A stretch of 64,000 nt of DNA from Bacillota bacterium (GCA_021781655.1 JAJXWJ010000001.1:1-64000), one strand, 5' to 3'; numbered from the stretch's first letter, positions 8,686-17,304 are shown. Program-made: numbers and translations. The notes: generated by a model from the letters alone, not told the origin.

Positions 8686-8717
8686 TTGACTGTGTACCAT
8701 AGTACTTAGTTTATAAT
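8686..8717 (+). promoter_or_regulatory. MerR-type promoter with 20-base spacer and dyad operator
   Basis: TTGACT (8686-8691) and TATAAT (8712-8717) are separated by 20 bases, longer than the 17 optimum and typical of promoters twisted open by MerR proteins. The spacer holds GTAC-CATA-GTAC, a dyad centred between the boxes. It lies just after the MerR gene and before the ferrodoxin gene. Confidence 0.65.
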
Positions 8718-8778
8718 ACCATTAGAAGCCAAAACATTTATAATGAAGCAAAAATATAAATAAAGGAGAGGTTTTTTT

Positions 8779-9579
8779 ATGGTAATAAAGAAAGATACAA
8801 TAATATATTTTTCAGGAACAGGTAACAGTTTACAAGTAGCTAAGGACATAAATAGTGAATTAATAGACTTTAAATTATGCAATGTATCGTCAATTATAAT
8901 GGAAGAGAAAATAAAAGTTGAAGGAAAAATATTTGGTATCGTTTTTCCAGTATTTTATGCACGGTTACCATTAATATTAGAAAAGGTTTTGCAAAAGCTA
9001 GAAATTAACAAAGATACTTATGTTTTTGCAATAGCAACTCATGGAGGAGCTCCTGCTGAAGTACTAACTAAATTGAGAAAAATATTAAAAAGCAAAGATA
9101 TAGTATTAAATTCTGGATTTTTAATGCACATGCCAGGAAATAATATTTTTTCATATGGTGCAAGCTCTGTAAAAAAACAAAACAAGATTTTTCAAATGGA
9201 AAAGAAGAAAGTAAAGAAAATAGTACATATAATTAGAGAAAGAAAAAACTACAAATGTGAATTGAGTAAAATAATAATTGATATAATAATTGACAGAGTT
9301 TTCATAAAAACAACGGACAAGATTGTGAAATATCTTAATATAAGGGATAAGTATTTTTGGGTTAATAACAATTGTAACAGATGTAGAATATGTGAGAGAA
9401 TTTGCCCAGTTAATAACATACAAATTAATACTGATAAACCGATATGGAAGCATAATTGTGAACAATGTGCAGCTTGTATTCAATATTGTCCTAGGGAAGC
9501 CATTCAATGGGGGGAAAAAACTATAAAGAGAAAGCGATATAAAAATCCTAATATTAATTTAATTGAGCTAATAAAATAA
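8779..9579 (+). CDS. EFR1-family ferrodoxin (flavodoxin-like plus two 4Fe-4S)
   Basis: The N-terminal half is flavodoxin-like (FSGTGNSLQVAKDI, an FMN phosphate loop). The C-terminal part has two ferredoxin clusters, CNRCRICERICP and CEQCAACIQYCP. EFR1 proteins combine both and probably carry electrons in anaerobes. The protein has 266 residues with a strong AAAGGAGAGG site upstream. The MerR gene and MerR-type promoter directly before it suggest induction by a small-molecule or redox signal. Confidence 0.85.
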   Translation: MVIKKDTIIYFSGTGNSLQVAKDINSELIDFKLCNVSSIIMEEKIKVEGKIFGIVFPVFYARLPLILEKVLQKLEINKDTYVFAIATHGGAPAEVLTKLRKILKSKDIVLNSGFLMHMPGNNIFSYGASSVKKQNKIFQMEKKKVKKIVHIIRERKNYKCELSKIIIDIIIDRVFIKTTDKIVKYLNIRDKYFWVNNNCNRCRICERICPVNNIQINTDKPIWKHNCEQCAACIQYCPREAIQWGEKTIKRKRYKNPNINLIELIK

Positions 9580-9651
9580 ATTCTAATTTGTTGTTGAGAT
9601 TATTAATTTTGGTAATAATTAATACTATAAAAATATAAGTAGGTGAATTGC

Positions 9652-9747
9652 ATGCCAATTAATGTTAAAAACGAAAATGAAAGATCTAAAATTAACTGTA
9701 CTTTAGAACATGAAATATTATTAAAAGGAGTTAAGTTATATGGATAA
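9652..9747 (+). pseudogene. Remnant of a nucleotidyltransferase antitoxin (C-terminal tail)
   Basis: A 31-codon frame ends in HEILLKGVKLYG, which resembles the tail of MNT-type nucleotidyltransferases that neutralise HEPN toxins. Its stop overlaps the start of the HEPN remnant, the usual coupling of such pairs. The catalytic GS...D part is absent. Assignment rests mainly on the partner. Confidence 0.35.
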
Positions 9748-9856
9748 TATAACTGTTTCTAAAGAATGGTTTAAATATGCTGAAAGAGATTTATAATCAG
9801 CAAGATTTTTGATAAAAATGCATCCAGTTCCAATAGGTAAAACTATAGAAATTTAA
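9740..9856 (+). pseudogene. HEPN-domain toxin remnant with premature stop
   Basis: The frame starts KEWFKYAERDL, the first helix of HEPN nucleases, then a TAA where a Gln codon (CAA) would fit, then SARFLIKMHPVPIGK in the same frame, then loss of homology. HEPN proteins normally run about 120-140 residues with an RX4-6H motif, which is missing. With the preceding tail this is a dead HEPN/MNT toxin-antitoxin module. Confidence 0.5.
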
Positions 9857-9927
9857 TATTATACGAAATAAACATTTTTCAATAAACATATTATATATTT
9901 TTGGCTTGAAAAGTTTGCTATAATAAA

Positions 9928-9994
9928 AGAATGCGATTTATTGCAGTTATTTGAAAGCAAAAGAAAAAGAAAAATATTGCAATTAATTCATTCT
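9928..9994 (+). other. Leader stem-loop before a small membrane protein gene
   Basis: AGAATG (9928-9933) pairs with CATTCT (9989-9994) and ATTGCA (9940-9945) with TGCAAT (9978-9983), giving a two-part stem around a purine-rich loop, 30 bases before the next start codon. It may shape the leader mRNA. No known riboswitch is recognised. Confidence 0.3.
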
Positions 9995-10025
9995 TTAAAA
10001 CTTAATTATATTGGAGGCTTAAACA

Positions 10026-10238
10026 ATGTATACTAAACTAAGTAAGAAAAAAAGAGTGTGTATTAGTTTATTTACCAGTATTATATTTTTAGCATTAGGC
10101 TTTCTATTTAAGATTTATGATGCTACATCTATTAAAAATTTAATTAGGATTCCTTTAGATTTTACTTTATGTTTTATCTTCATTTATCTTGGCTTTACAG
10201 AAATTAACGTAATAAAAGAAGGAAAAAAAGAAAATTAA
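10026..10238 (+). CDS. Small two-helix membrane protein
   Basis: A 70-residue protein with a basic start (KLSKKKR) and two hydrophobic segments, about residues 13-33 and 45-59, joined by a short loop, and a charged tail. TTGGAGG lies seven bases before the ATG. It is followed by a strong terminator. I recognise no family. Confidence 0.55.
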   Translation: MYTKLSKKKRVCISLFTSIIFLALGFLFKIYDATSIKNLIRIPLDFTLCFIFIYLGFTEINVIKEGKKEN

Positions 10239-10259
10239 GAATAGCAATTATACACAAAT

Positions 10260-10288
10260 TACTGGCTTGTTTTCAAAACAAGCCAGTA
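10260..10288. terminator. Perfect hairpin between convergent genes
   Basis: ACTGGCTTGTTTT and its exact complement meet around one base, giving a stem of up to 14 pairs with A/T runs that could serve both strands. It separates the membrane protein gene from the broken helix-turn-helix gene. Confidence 0.65.
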
Positions 10289-10300
10289 TAATCAAATTAT

Positions 10301-10621
10301 CTCAATTTTCCCATCTACTTCATGTCTCTTTAGTAACGCCAAAAACCACAGCTGCTTTTTCTTCAGTGAGAGAGTTTTTAATTCGCCAGCATTTTAAAAT
10401 TTCACTAAAATTTTTATCCTGAAAATCAAAGTATTCATCATAAAAATATTTATTACCAGTTTGGAATAAATCAGCTAATTTTTGTTGAGTCCAGCCTCTA
10501 AGTAATCTTTCTTTTTTTATTAATTGGCCTATGGTTTCAGTATCATTTTTATCATAGAGCACCGAGCGTAAGTTCAAATTATAGCATTTGGTTATCCTTT
10601 CCATTATCGCAGTTTGGTGTG
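10301..10621 (-). pseudogene. Broken copy of the tandem helix-turn-helix gene
   Basis: Parallel to the intact gene at 17689-18135: shared blocks include GQLIKKERLLRGW, KYFYDEY and EILKCWR. About 30 residues of the first helix-turn-helix domain are missing, the N-terminus is out of frame with the original start, and a conserved Trp codon near the end has become TGA (VTKET then stop). The two copies have diverged noticeably at DNA level, yet both are fused at the same point to the start of gene F. Confidence 0.7.
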
Positions 10622-10622
10622 T

Positions 10623-10745
10623 CAAGGACAAAATTCAGTTCCTGCATCAATACAATATATGATTTCATAATCCATATAAATCTCCCATGGATAATAATTA
10701 AGTGCTACTTATATAATATTTTTAAATTATAAAAATGTGACTAAA
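10623..10745 (-). repeat. Second copy of the F promoter and first codons
   Basis: This stretch matches the start and upstream region of gene F (7370-7495) nearly base for base. It encodes MDYEIIYCIDAGTEFCP, then a TGA created where F has TGC. The rest of F is replaced by the broken helix-turn-helix gene. Confidence 0.75.
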
Positions 10746-10773
10746 GAATGTACAAATCTATAAAAAATAATTA

Positions 10774-11001
10774 TTGGGGGATTTGATTTTGATTTGTGAA
10801 AATAAAAGTACATCAAGTGACAATCTATATGAAACTATAAAAAGCTTATTATGGGAAGCCAGAGCAAAATCAAACTTTTCAACAAATTTTTATACAGTTC
10901 AGGCTTATTGGAACTTAGGTAGAATGATTGTACTAGAACAAAAGGTTACACGTATGCTTGCGCTACCACTAGTTGTAGTATTATGTATAAGTTACTTTTA
11001 A
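10774..11001 (+). pseudogene. YhcG/DUF1016 nuclease, N-terminal fragment
   Basis: LYETIKSLLWEARAKS and AYWNLGRMIVLEQ match the N-terminal domain of YhcG-like PD-(D/E)XK proteins. After the IGR-like motif the frame drifts into unrelated residues and stops, and the nuclease domain is absent. It is a remnant of a roughly 340-residue gene. Confidence 0.6.
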
Positions 11002-11339
11002 GGATATTAAAAACACATACATATATAATATTATGATAGTATATGTAAAATAATTTTGTAAAAATAATAGCAATATATAGAAAAATATAGAATTAAAGAG
11101 CATAGTTCGTATAAAATGTACAAGATATAAATAAAGGGAAATTATGGTGAATTGCACATTTTGAATTTAGTAAGATAAAAAGTATAATTATTATAAAATA
11201 CGCTCACTAGGTAGTTTAATTTCTTTAGAAATTTTGACGGGATTAATTGGTGTAATAATAAATACAATAATTAAATAAATAAGATTATTTTTTATTTAAT
11301 TATTTTTATAATTTTTTAATAATCAAAGGTAGGATAATT
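11002..11339. other. AT-rich gap before an ABC transporter operon
   Basis: No convincing gene. A hydrophobic stretch near 11205-11276 (SLISLEILTGLIGVII) has no start codon or ribosome site. The leader of the ABC operon lies at the right edge, with AGGTAGGA before the start. Confidence 0.35.
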
Positions 11340-12188
11340 ATGGAAAATATAATTATAATGAAAGAAGTAAAAAAAATTTTCAAAGATAAAGAAGTTTTAA
11401 ATAATATTAGTTTTGAAGTGAAGAAAAATGAAATATTTGGACTATTAGGCCCTAGTGGTGCTGGTAAAACGACAACTATAAAAATATTAACTTCTCAGAT
11501 TATTCCGACATCTGGACAAGCAATTGTTCTTGACAATGATGTTTATTCTTTTGATAGAAGAATATTAAGTAGAGTTGGTATTTTAAGTGACAATAGCGGT
11601 GTTTATGAAAGACTTACAGTTTGGGACAACTTAAAACTTTTTGGCGATATATGTGGTGCGGATAAAAAATTTATGGAAGATATTTTAGAGAGAGTTGGAT
11701 TAGGGAATGATAAAAGAACAATTATCAAAAAACTTTCTAAAGGAATGAAACAAAGGCTACTATTAGCTCGAGCTATAATAAATAAACCTGAATTATTATT
11801 TTTAGATGAACCTACTTCCTCATTAGATCCATCCATTGCTAATGAAATACATAAACTTTTAAAAGAAATAAATTCACAGGGGACAACAATATTTTTAACT
11901 ACCCATGATATGGTTGAGGCAGACAAGTTGTGTGACCGTATAGCATTTTTAAATAATGGAACTATTGTTGAAATTGATTCCCCTGAAAATCTAAAATTAA
12001 AATATTCAAAACCTGTTATTCAAATTAGGCTGAGGGGTTATGATAAAAGAATATCCTTAATTAAAAATGCTGAAAATGCTGAAAAAATAAAATCTTGGAT
12101 TTTATCAGATGAACTTGAAGCTATACATTCTTATGAACCAAGTATTGAGGATATATTTCTTAAAGTTACTGGGAGGAAGCTAAAATGA
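11340..12188 (+). CDS. ABC-2 type transporter ATP-binding protein
   Basis: A 282-residue ATPase with Walker A (GPSGAGKTTT), signature LSKGMKQR, Walker B in LLFLDEPTSSLDP and the switch His in TTHDM. The C-terminal extension of about 70 residues is usual in CcmA/NatA-like exporters. The stop overlaps the next start by four bases (ATGA). Substrate unknown; drug, lipid or bacteriocin export are all possible. Confidence 0.85.
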   Translation: MENIIIMKEVKKIFKDKEVLNNISFEVKKNEIFGLLGPSGAGKTTTIKILTSQIIPTSGQAIVLDNDVYSFDRRILSRVGILSDNSGVYERLTVWDNLKLFGDICGADKKFMEDILERVGLGNDKRTIIKKLSKGMKQRLLLARAIINKPELLFLDEPTSSLDPSIANEIHKLLKEINSQGTTIFLTTHDMVEADKLCDRIAFLNNGTIVEIDSPENLKLKYSKPVIQIRLRGYDKRISLIKNAENAEKIKSWILSDELEAIHSYEPSIEDIFLKVTGRKLK

Positions 12189-12907
12189 AATCATCAATTA
12201 GGCATATTAAAGCTATATTTTTAAAAGAAATTCAAGATTATCGTAGAAATCCAGCAGTTTTAATTGTGATTAGTTCTATTTTTATAGTATTTTTAGTGTT
12301 ACTTGAAGTTTCTAGAATTAAGCATGGTAGTAATAATGGAATAAGTTATATTGCTATTGTTGAAATCTTAACCTGTAATATTTCTTTTCCGTGTACAGTT
12401 TTACCATCTTCTTATATTGTGGAAGAAAAAGAAAAACGGACTTTAGATGCCTTAATGCTTTCAGGTGTAAGTCCCTTAGAATTTCTTATTGGTAAAAATT
12501 TAGCAACAATATGTGTAACAATGGTAACAAGTACTGTAATATTGATTTTATTTAAAATTAATTTTATATATATTCCATCATTATTTATTTTAGTTTTTAT
12601 AATAATTATTAGTGAAGTAATATTAATGTCACTTATAGGAATTATAGCAAATAATTCGATACAGAACTTAATATATTCACTTGTATTTATTGTGATTCTA
12701 TTTTTAGCACCTACTTTTTCATATATTAAAGCTTTTTATAATATTAACAGGTTTATTAATGTTTCAAATATGAATTTTATGATAAAAAATATTTTAGATG
12801 GAAAAGGATTTTTTTATTCTCAGTACAGTTTAATAGTAATAACTCTTTGGCTAATAGTACCTCTTATGCTTTTTGTTTTAATATATAAGACAAAAAAATT
12901 ATATTAG
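12185..12907 (+). CDS. ABC-2 type transporter permease 1
   Basis: A 240-residue membrane protein. It begins with the amphipathic IKAIFLKEIQDYRRNP and has about six hydrophobic segments. The motif EEKEKRTLDALMLSGVSPLEFLIGK is typical of ABC-2 permeases (shown in part: RTLDALMLSGVSPLEF). GGGAGGAAG precedes the start inside the end of the ATPase gene. It probably pairs with the next, related permease. Confidence 0.8.
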   Translation: MKSSIRHIKAIFLKEIQDYRRNPAVLIVISSIFIVFLVLLEVSRIKHGSNNGISYIAIVEILTCNISFPCTVLPSSYIVEEKEKRTLDALMLSGVSPLEFLIGKNLATICVTMVTSTVILILFKINFIYIPSLFILVFIIIISEVILMSLIGIIANNSIQNLIYSLVFIVILFLAPTFSYIKAFYNINRFINVSNMNFMIKNILDGKGFFYSQYSLIVITLWLIVPLMLFVLIYKTKKLY

Positions 12908-12923
12908 ATATGGTGGTGTTAAA

Positions 12924-13391
12924 ATGAAATTTTCTACAAGAACAGTTAAAGCTATAATTGCTAAAGAATTTAAGGATTATTATAGAAACCCCATTATATT
13001 AATAGCAGTATTTTTACCAACTTTTTTTACTATATTTTATTCAAATATGTTCAATAATTCATTTCTTAAAATTTTATGTATAAATTCTAACATTATTTTT
13101 TGTGGGCTATTTATACCACCATACCTCATTACTGAAGAAAAAGAAAATAATACTCTAGATGCACTTATATTATTTTCTGTAAATTCTTTCGAATTTTTAA
13201 TAGGCAAAATTTTACCGTATATTTTTTTATCGTTATTTGCTAATTTATTAGCTTTATTATTTATATTAAAATTAGATTTTGTGAATTTTTTGCAGATTTT
13301 GTTTTTGATTTTTATTTCTTTAATTGGATTGATTTTAGTCGGAACTTTAGTTGGTTTTATATTCATGTTTTCTAAGAGGCTTTTTACCTGA
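12924..13391 (+). pseudogene. ABC-2 type transporter permease 2, C-terminally truncated
   Basis: Paralogue of the preceding permease (KAIIAKEFKDYYRNP; EEKENNTLDALILFSVNSFEF). Homology ends near 13376, after about 150 of the expected 240 residues. The reading frame then runs a few codons into a fragment of oxidoreductase E. The last two membrane segments are missing, so a two-permease transporter would be damaged unless permease 1 works alone. Confidence 0.7.
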
Positions 13392-13427
13392 GGCTCTATT
13401 TTATTAACATCATATAGCCATGCATGT
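13378..13427 (-). pseudogene. Oxidoreductase E' fragment, left of the insertion
   Basis: About 50 bases match gene E (6107-6156, codons for the HAWLYDVNKIEPKVKS region) and end at the attL-like site. The left junction with the truncated permease is abrupt, so a deletion removed the rest of E'. The other side of the same gene resumes at 17005. Confidence 0.65.
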
Positions 13428-13453
13428 GCATGATTTATTATATTGCGATGTTC
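13416..13453. other. attL-like junction
   Basis: The left half (AGCCATGC) continues the E gene; ATGT (13424-13427) is common to both ends and to the intact E gene; the right half (from 13428) is element DNA. The right half is an imperfect mirror of the element DNA at the other end: read outward, about 16 of 26 positions agree without gaps, including CATG, ATAT and GCGA. This is the layout of a serine-integrase attachment site. Confidence 0.6.
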
Positions 13454-13456
13454 TTG

Positions 13457-13860
13457 TTAAATGAGTCCATATCTAATTGGTTTTTTATCAGAACCCCATA
13501 AATCGATAGTAACATCTCTTGTTTCACCATTCCAATATATAGTATCAACAATAGATTCAATTTGAAATCTCTTCTCTTCCATACTGGGCAGATTTTCAAA
13601 ATAACTATTAAATTTTCTTATTGCTTCAATTAAAAATTCTGAATTTATTTGATTCAATAAATTTTGATTATTTTCCGTTTCCACATTATTTAGTTTATAT
13701 TCTAATTTTTTGATTTCTTCTCCAACCTCATTAATTCTATTTAAATAAACTCTGAAGTAATTGCATTTTGTGCTTTAGATAGTTGATCTAATAGAACTGA
13801 CAATTGTTGTTTTTTAAAATCAATTTCTAATTTTATATTATTAAGTGGCGAATTATTAAA
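13457..13860 (-). pseudogene. Large serine recombinase, frameshifted C-terminal remnant
   Basis: Two overlapping frames together read like the end of a phage-type large serine recombinase: a coiled-coil region (LEIDFKKQQLSVLLDQLSK), then after a frameshift near 13740 a helix, EEKRFQIESIVDTIYWNG and a final VTIDLWGSDKK. The N-terminal resolvase domain with its catalytic Ser is gone. The stop lies about 30 bases from the attL core, the usual place for such a gene. Confidence 0.65.
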
Positions 13861-13984
13861 CTTGGAGTTTATAGAAAATCCATAGGTGTAAATGGGACAT
13901 AAATAGTAAATCATTGAAAAATATATATCATAGGACAATCAATGTTTAACATAAATTTTATTATTAATCTAGGAGGTGTGAAAT

Positions 13985-14167
13985 ATGAAAAGAATGAAGA
14001 AATCAATTACTGTTACAGTAAATGAAACAATACCTGAACTTAAAGAACAATATGATGAAAGAGCTGCAGATGCATATGTAAGATGCATAGTTAACCATAC
14101 GATATTGGAAGAAATTAACAAATTGTTAATCGCTCTTAAGAAAAGAAATGGAATACCTTATGAATAA
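13985..14167 (+). CDS. Small hypothetical protein, 60 residues
   Basis: A basic, mostly helical protein (MKRMKKSITVTVNETIPELK at the start) with a strong AGGAGGTG site eight bases before the ATG. It lies inside the degenerate element, 39 bases before the tail-spike gene, and may be a phage accessory protein. No family is recognised. Confidence 0.6.
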   Translation: MKRMKKSITVTVNETIPELKEQYDERAADAYVRCIVNHTILEEINKLLIALKKRNGIPYE

Positions 14168-14206
14168 AATATGATTTAGTAATTAAAAGACAGGGAGGCT
14201 ATAAAA

Positions 14207-16960
14207 TTGACTTCTGCTGATGTTATAAATATAAAAAATTTTGGGGCAAAAGGTGATGGGCAAATAGATGATACTATTGCAATTCAAAATGCTATTAATG
14301 AACTAGCTTCAAAAAATATTAATCGACTTTATTTCCCATCAGGAACTTATAAAATTACCTCTGCCATAACAATACCAGAGATGGAAATGAAAATAATTGA
14401 TGGCGACGATGCAATGATTGTACAATATACTGATAATGTTCCTATACTTAGACCAATGCATTTTTCTACAGAGGTTGATACTTGGGGCATTTATATAGAA
14501 GGACTATTGTTTAAATATAATAATCCTCAAACACAGAGTGGTGCAATAGGATTAATGTTTGACAGCGATGCTTCTAACGGAAGTGGATTTTATCAATGGA
14601 CATTACATCATTGTTGGTTTTATAACTGTTATGTAGGTATATCACCAAACCCAGTTAATATTGCTAAGGGTTGGCAACTGGCAATTTGGGATTTAACCTT
14701 GGACGATGTTACTTTTCAAGAGACAAAACATAGAGTATTGAACTTAGAATGTGGAATTGGCATTCCCAATATAATTTTGAGGGATTTTAGAGTATTTAAT
14801 CAAAATGTTGTATCTGATGATATATGTTTGAATTTTACAGCTGCAGGAGTAGTAATTGAAAATGCTGATATGGAAGGCTGGCATAATTATTTATTAGCAT
14901 CAAGTGGAGGTAGTTTCATTACAATGCAAGATTTTCACATTGAACATCATAGTATAGATGGTGATTGTGACCAAGTATTTGTGCTCTCAAATGTAGGAAA
15001 TTTTATATTTAAAAATGCTGGAGTTAATTTTGTAATTAACACTACACCAGGATGGACTGGTAAAATTTTTAATGCTCATGGGGATGGTACAAATTTAATT
15101 TTAGAAAATATGATATATTCTGAAAGTAATAGTTCAAATAATCCTCGACCTGTATGGTTTGGTGCAGCAAATCTTAGTACGGTAAAAATAAGCAATCTGG
15201 ATACTTCGATTATAAGTGCTTATTTAGATTCAGATGATACACGAGATAAAATCATAAATATAGATAATAATTTTGTAAATGGTATTAAAATTAAAAATCA
15301 AAATATAGTTTATGGTACTTCTGCTCCAACATCTGGAACATGGAATAAGGGTGACAAAGTATTTAATTCTTCACCTCTTGAGAGTAGTCCATTTGGTTGG
15401 GTTTGTATAACCTCAGGAACACCTGGCGTATGGATAGAAGAAAATAGTTCGAAAAGTAAAGAAAATAATTATTATTTTAATTTAAATAATTCATGTTTAG
15501 AACATTATAGAAATTGCATTAATCCGAAAATAGTTGGATTTGGAGATTCAATATTAGCTGGTGCAGGTACAACCAATATATGGTCTTGCTTCATTAAAAA
15601 ATTTTCTGATATATTGCAAATATTCAAGGATAGCTACTATGGTACGGGGTACTCTTCTTTTAGCAATACTAGTGGTCTTACAAACTGGACTGTTGAAAGC
15701 CATGGAACTAATCAATTCAGAATAATATCTGGGGCTAATGCAAGTGATTGTGATTTAACTTTGGCTGTTACCAATCCTAAAACCCAATTAACAATTGATA
15801 TAATTTATTCTATGGAAACTGATGGTGGAAGTTTTGACATATTGGTAAATGGAAATACAGTTCAAACAGTTTCGTGCAATGGGAAACATAGTTATCATAA
15901 TAGTATTTCAATTATAGTTCCTGCAAATCAGAGTTTAAAAATACATCCTCATATAAATGAAAAAGTATATTTGGAAGGTTATGTGCATCGTGGTGCAAAT
16001 GGGTTGTCAGATGGGGTATTAGTGCATCAGCTTGGTCATCCTGGAGACTACCTTGAAGCATATTCAGATGATGAAATAGTGGCAAGTATATCTGCTTTGA
16101 AGCCTGATTTAACAATAATTGAACACATTATAAATTCGTCCGAAAAAGGAACTCCCGTATTATTTAAGCAAAAAATAACTACTGCAATTAAGGAAGCTAA
16201 AAAGACAGGAGATGTACTTCTATTAATACCATGTAGAGGAAAAACTTCGTATAATTACGATAGTTATGTTACTATTCTTAAAAATTTGGCAGAACAATAT
16301 TATTGTGGTTTTTTAAACATCGATGCTTTTATAGGTGGATATACTAATGGGCAAAGCTTAAGGTTAATGTCAGATGATACACACCCTAATCAATATGGAC
16401 ATGATATAATTACTAGATTATTAATTAACTTCTTAATATCCCCATTAAGTGACATTAATTATTTAATAGGTCATTTTGCCGATGAAGGAAATTATTATTC
16501 AACAGAATTTAATATATCAAAGCTTTTAGGCAATTTAAGATTTTCAAATTCTCCTATTGAATTTAAAAAATTACAAGGATATAGAGGAGCAAACCTTCAA
16601 ATTGGGAATGCAAATATAGTTGATTCTAATGGAAATATTATAATTTGTTTAGCTAATTATGGGGATAATACAGGTGCAATGATGCAACTAAATGATTTTA
16701 CCTCAAATAAATTTTTTCAAATGTATACAGCATATGGACACTCTTATATTTATCCTTCTAAAGATTTGATTTTTGATACTCAAGCTACCGATAAGATAAA
16801 TTATTATGTTACATTTAATCAAAGAATCCTTTGTAATAACGGATGTACAATTGCACCAATTTCATCACAAAATGCTTCTCCAAGAACTATATTTGTAGAT
16901 AGTGTCGATGATATATTAAAATACAAAGATATTAGTGGGGTTATTCATAATTTATATTAA
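14207..16960 (+). CDS. Tail-spike-like protein: pectate-lyase fold plus SGNH hydrolase
   Basis: A 917-residue protein with no signal peptide or membrane segment. Residues about 5-60 (IKNFGAKGDGQIDDTIAIQ) match the pectate-lyase-3 beta-helix start used by phage tail spikes. A linker near 375-420 (GTSAPTSGTWNKGDKVFN) is typical of such fibres. An SGNH/GDSL esterase follows: GDS with the nucleophile Ser near 450 and DDTHPNQYGH near 725 with the catalytic Asp/His. The C-terminal 170 residues look like a receptor-binding or trimerisation part. It probably bound and deacylated or cut surface polysaccharide. TTG start with GGGAGG seven to eight bases upstream. It appears intact inside a dead element. 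Confidence 0.75.
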   Translation: MTSADVINIKNFGAKGDGQIDDTIAIQNAINELASKNINRLYFPSGTYKITSAITIPEMEMKIIDGDDAMIVQYTDNVPILRPMHFSTEVDTWGIYIEGLLFKYNNPQTQSGAIGLMFDSDASNGSGFYQWTLHHCWFYNCYVGISPNPVNIAKGWQLAIWDLTLDDVTFQETKHRVLNLECGIGIPNIILRDFRVFNQNVVSDDICLNFTAAGVVIENADMEGWHNYLLASSGGSFITMQDFHIEHHSIDGDCDQVFVLSNVGNFIFKNAGVNFVINTTPGWTGKIFNAHGDGTNLILENMIYSESNSSNNPRPVWFGAANLSTVKISNLDTSIISAYLDSDDTRDKIINIDNNFVNGIKIKNQNIVYGTSAPTSGTWNKGDKVFNSSPLESSPFGWVCITSGTPGVWIEENSSKSKENNYYFNLNNSCLEHYRNCINPKIVGFGDSILAGAGTTNIWSCFIKKFSDILQIFKDSYYGTGYSSFSNTSGLTNWTVESHGTNQFRIISGANASDCDLTLAVTNPKTQLTIDIIYSMETDGGSFDILVNGNTVQTVSCNGKHSYHNSISIIVPANQSLKIHPHINEKVYLEGYVHRGANGLSDGVLVHQLGHPGDYLEAYSDDEIVASISALKPDLTIIEHIINSSEKGTPVLFKQKITTAIKEAKKTGDVLLLIPCRGKTSYNYDSYVTILKNLAEQYYCGFLNIDAFIGGYTNGQSLRLMSDDTHPNQYGHDIITRLLINFLISPLSDINYLIGHFADEGNYYSTEFNISKLLGNLRFSNSPIEFKKLQGYRGANLQIGNANIVDSNGNIIICLANYGDNTGAMMQLNDFTSNKFFQMYTAYGHSYIYPSKDLIFDTQATDKINYYVTFNQRILCNNGCTIAPISSQNASPRTIFVDSVDDILKYKDISGVIHNLY

Positions 16961-16986
16961 GGAAGTATGTATTAAATAGTTTTATG

Positions 16987-17022
16987 TATGTTCGCGATAT
17001 GGTAAGCCATGGATGTTCATGA
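16987..17022. other. attR-like junction
   Basis: The left arm (to 17012) is element DNA, ATGT (17013-17016) is the shared core, and the right half (TCATGACCAGG) returns to gene E. Against the intact E sequence the only mismatch in an 18-base stretch is on the element side, and the same holds in mirror image at attL. That places the crossover within ATGT. Confidence 0.6.
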
Positions 17023-17266
17023 CCAGGGAAATTAACATTTTTATGTCTTGCGTTTTTGTCAGTTATATTTATAAGTTCGCCACAACCAAGGGTGATAAGT
17101 TCTTCTGCAGCAGTAAACCTACCTTTGTTTCTCATTATGACTCCAACATTTCCAAGTCCCAGCACCATATCTGTTTTCTCGAAAAGCTCAACGTCAGCAC
17201 CAGCTTTTTTGCGGCAATTGAAGCTGCACAGCCGGCCCAACCTGAACCGATTACGATTAATTTCAT
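17005..17266 (-). pseudogene. Oxidoreductase E' fragment, N-terminal part
   Basis: Encodes the first 87 or so codons of a second E copy, starting MKLIVIGSGWAGCAA. One base is missing from an A run after about 20 codons, which breaks the frame. It ends at the attR-like site; 13378-13427 is its continuation on the far side of the element. The ribosome site AGGAGG and spacing to F' are retained. Confidence 0.75.
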
Positions 17267-17304
17267 TTAGATCCTCCTCTTTTAGATAATTAATCTACAT
17301 GAAG

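Larger units (their letters stand above)
13424..17016. mobile_element. Degenerate serine-recombinase element inserted in E'
   Basis: About 3.6 kb bounded by attL- and attR-like sites and splitting a copy of gene E. Contents in order: C-terminal remnant of a large serine recombinase next to attL, a 60-residue protein, and a 917-residue tail-spike-like protein. Other phage genes are absent, so this is a deletion remnant of a prophage or related element. Without the recombinase catalytic domain it cannot move by itself. Confidence 0.6.

Noticed and set aside
11205-11276. Hydrophobic peptide as a type I toxin
   Set aside because: No start codon, ribosome site or antisense promoter visible.
14207-16960. 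Secreted pectinase
   Set aside because: No signal peptide; the beta-helix start with linker and SGNH domain fits a phage spike, and the gene sits inside an integrase element.
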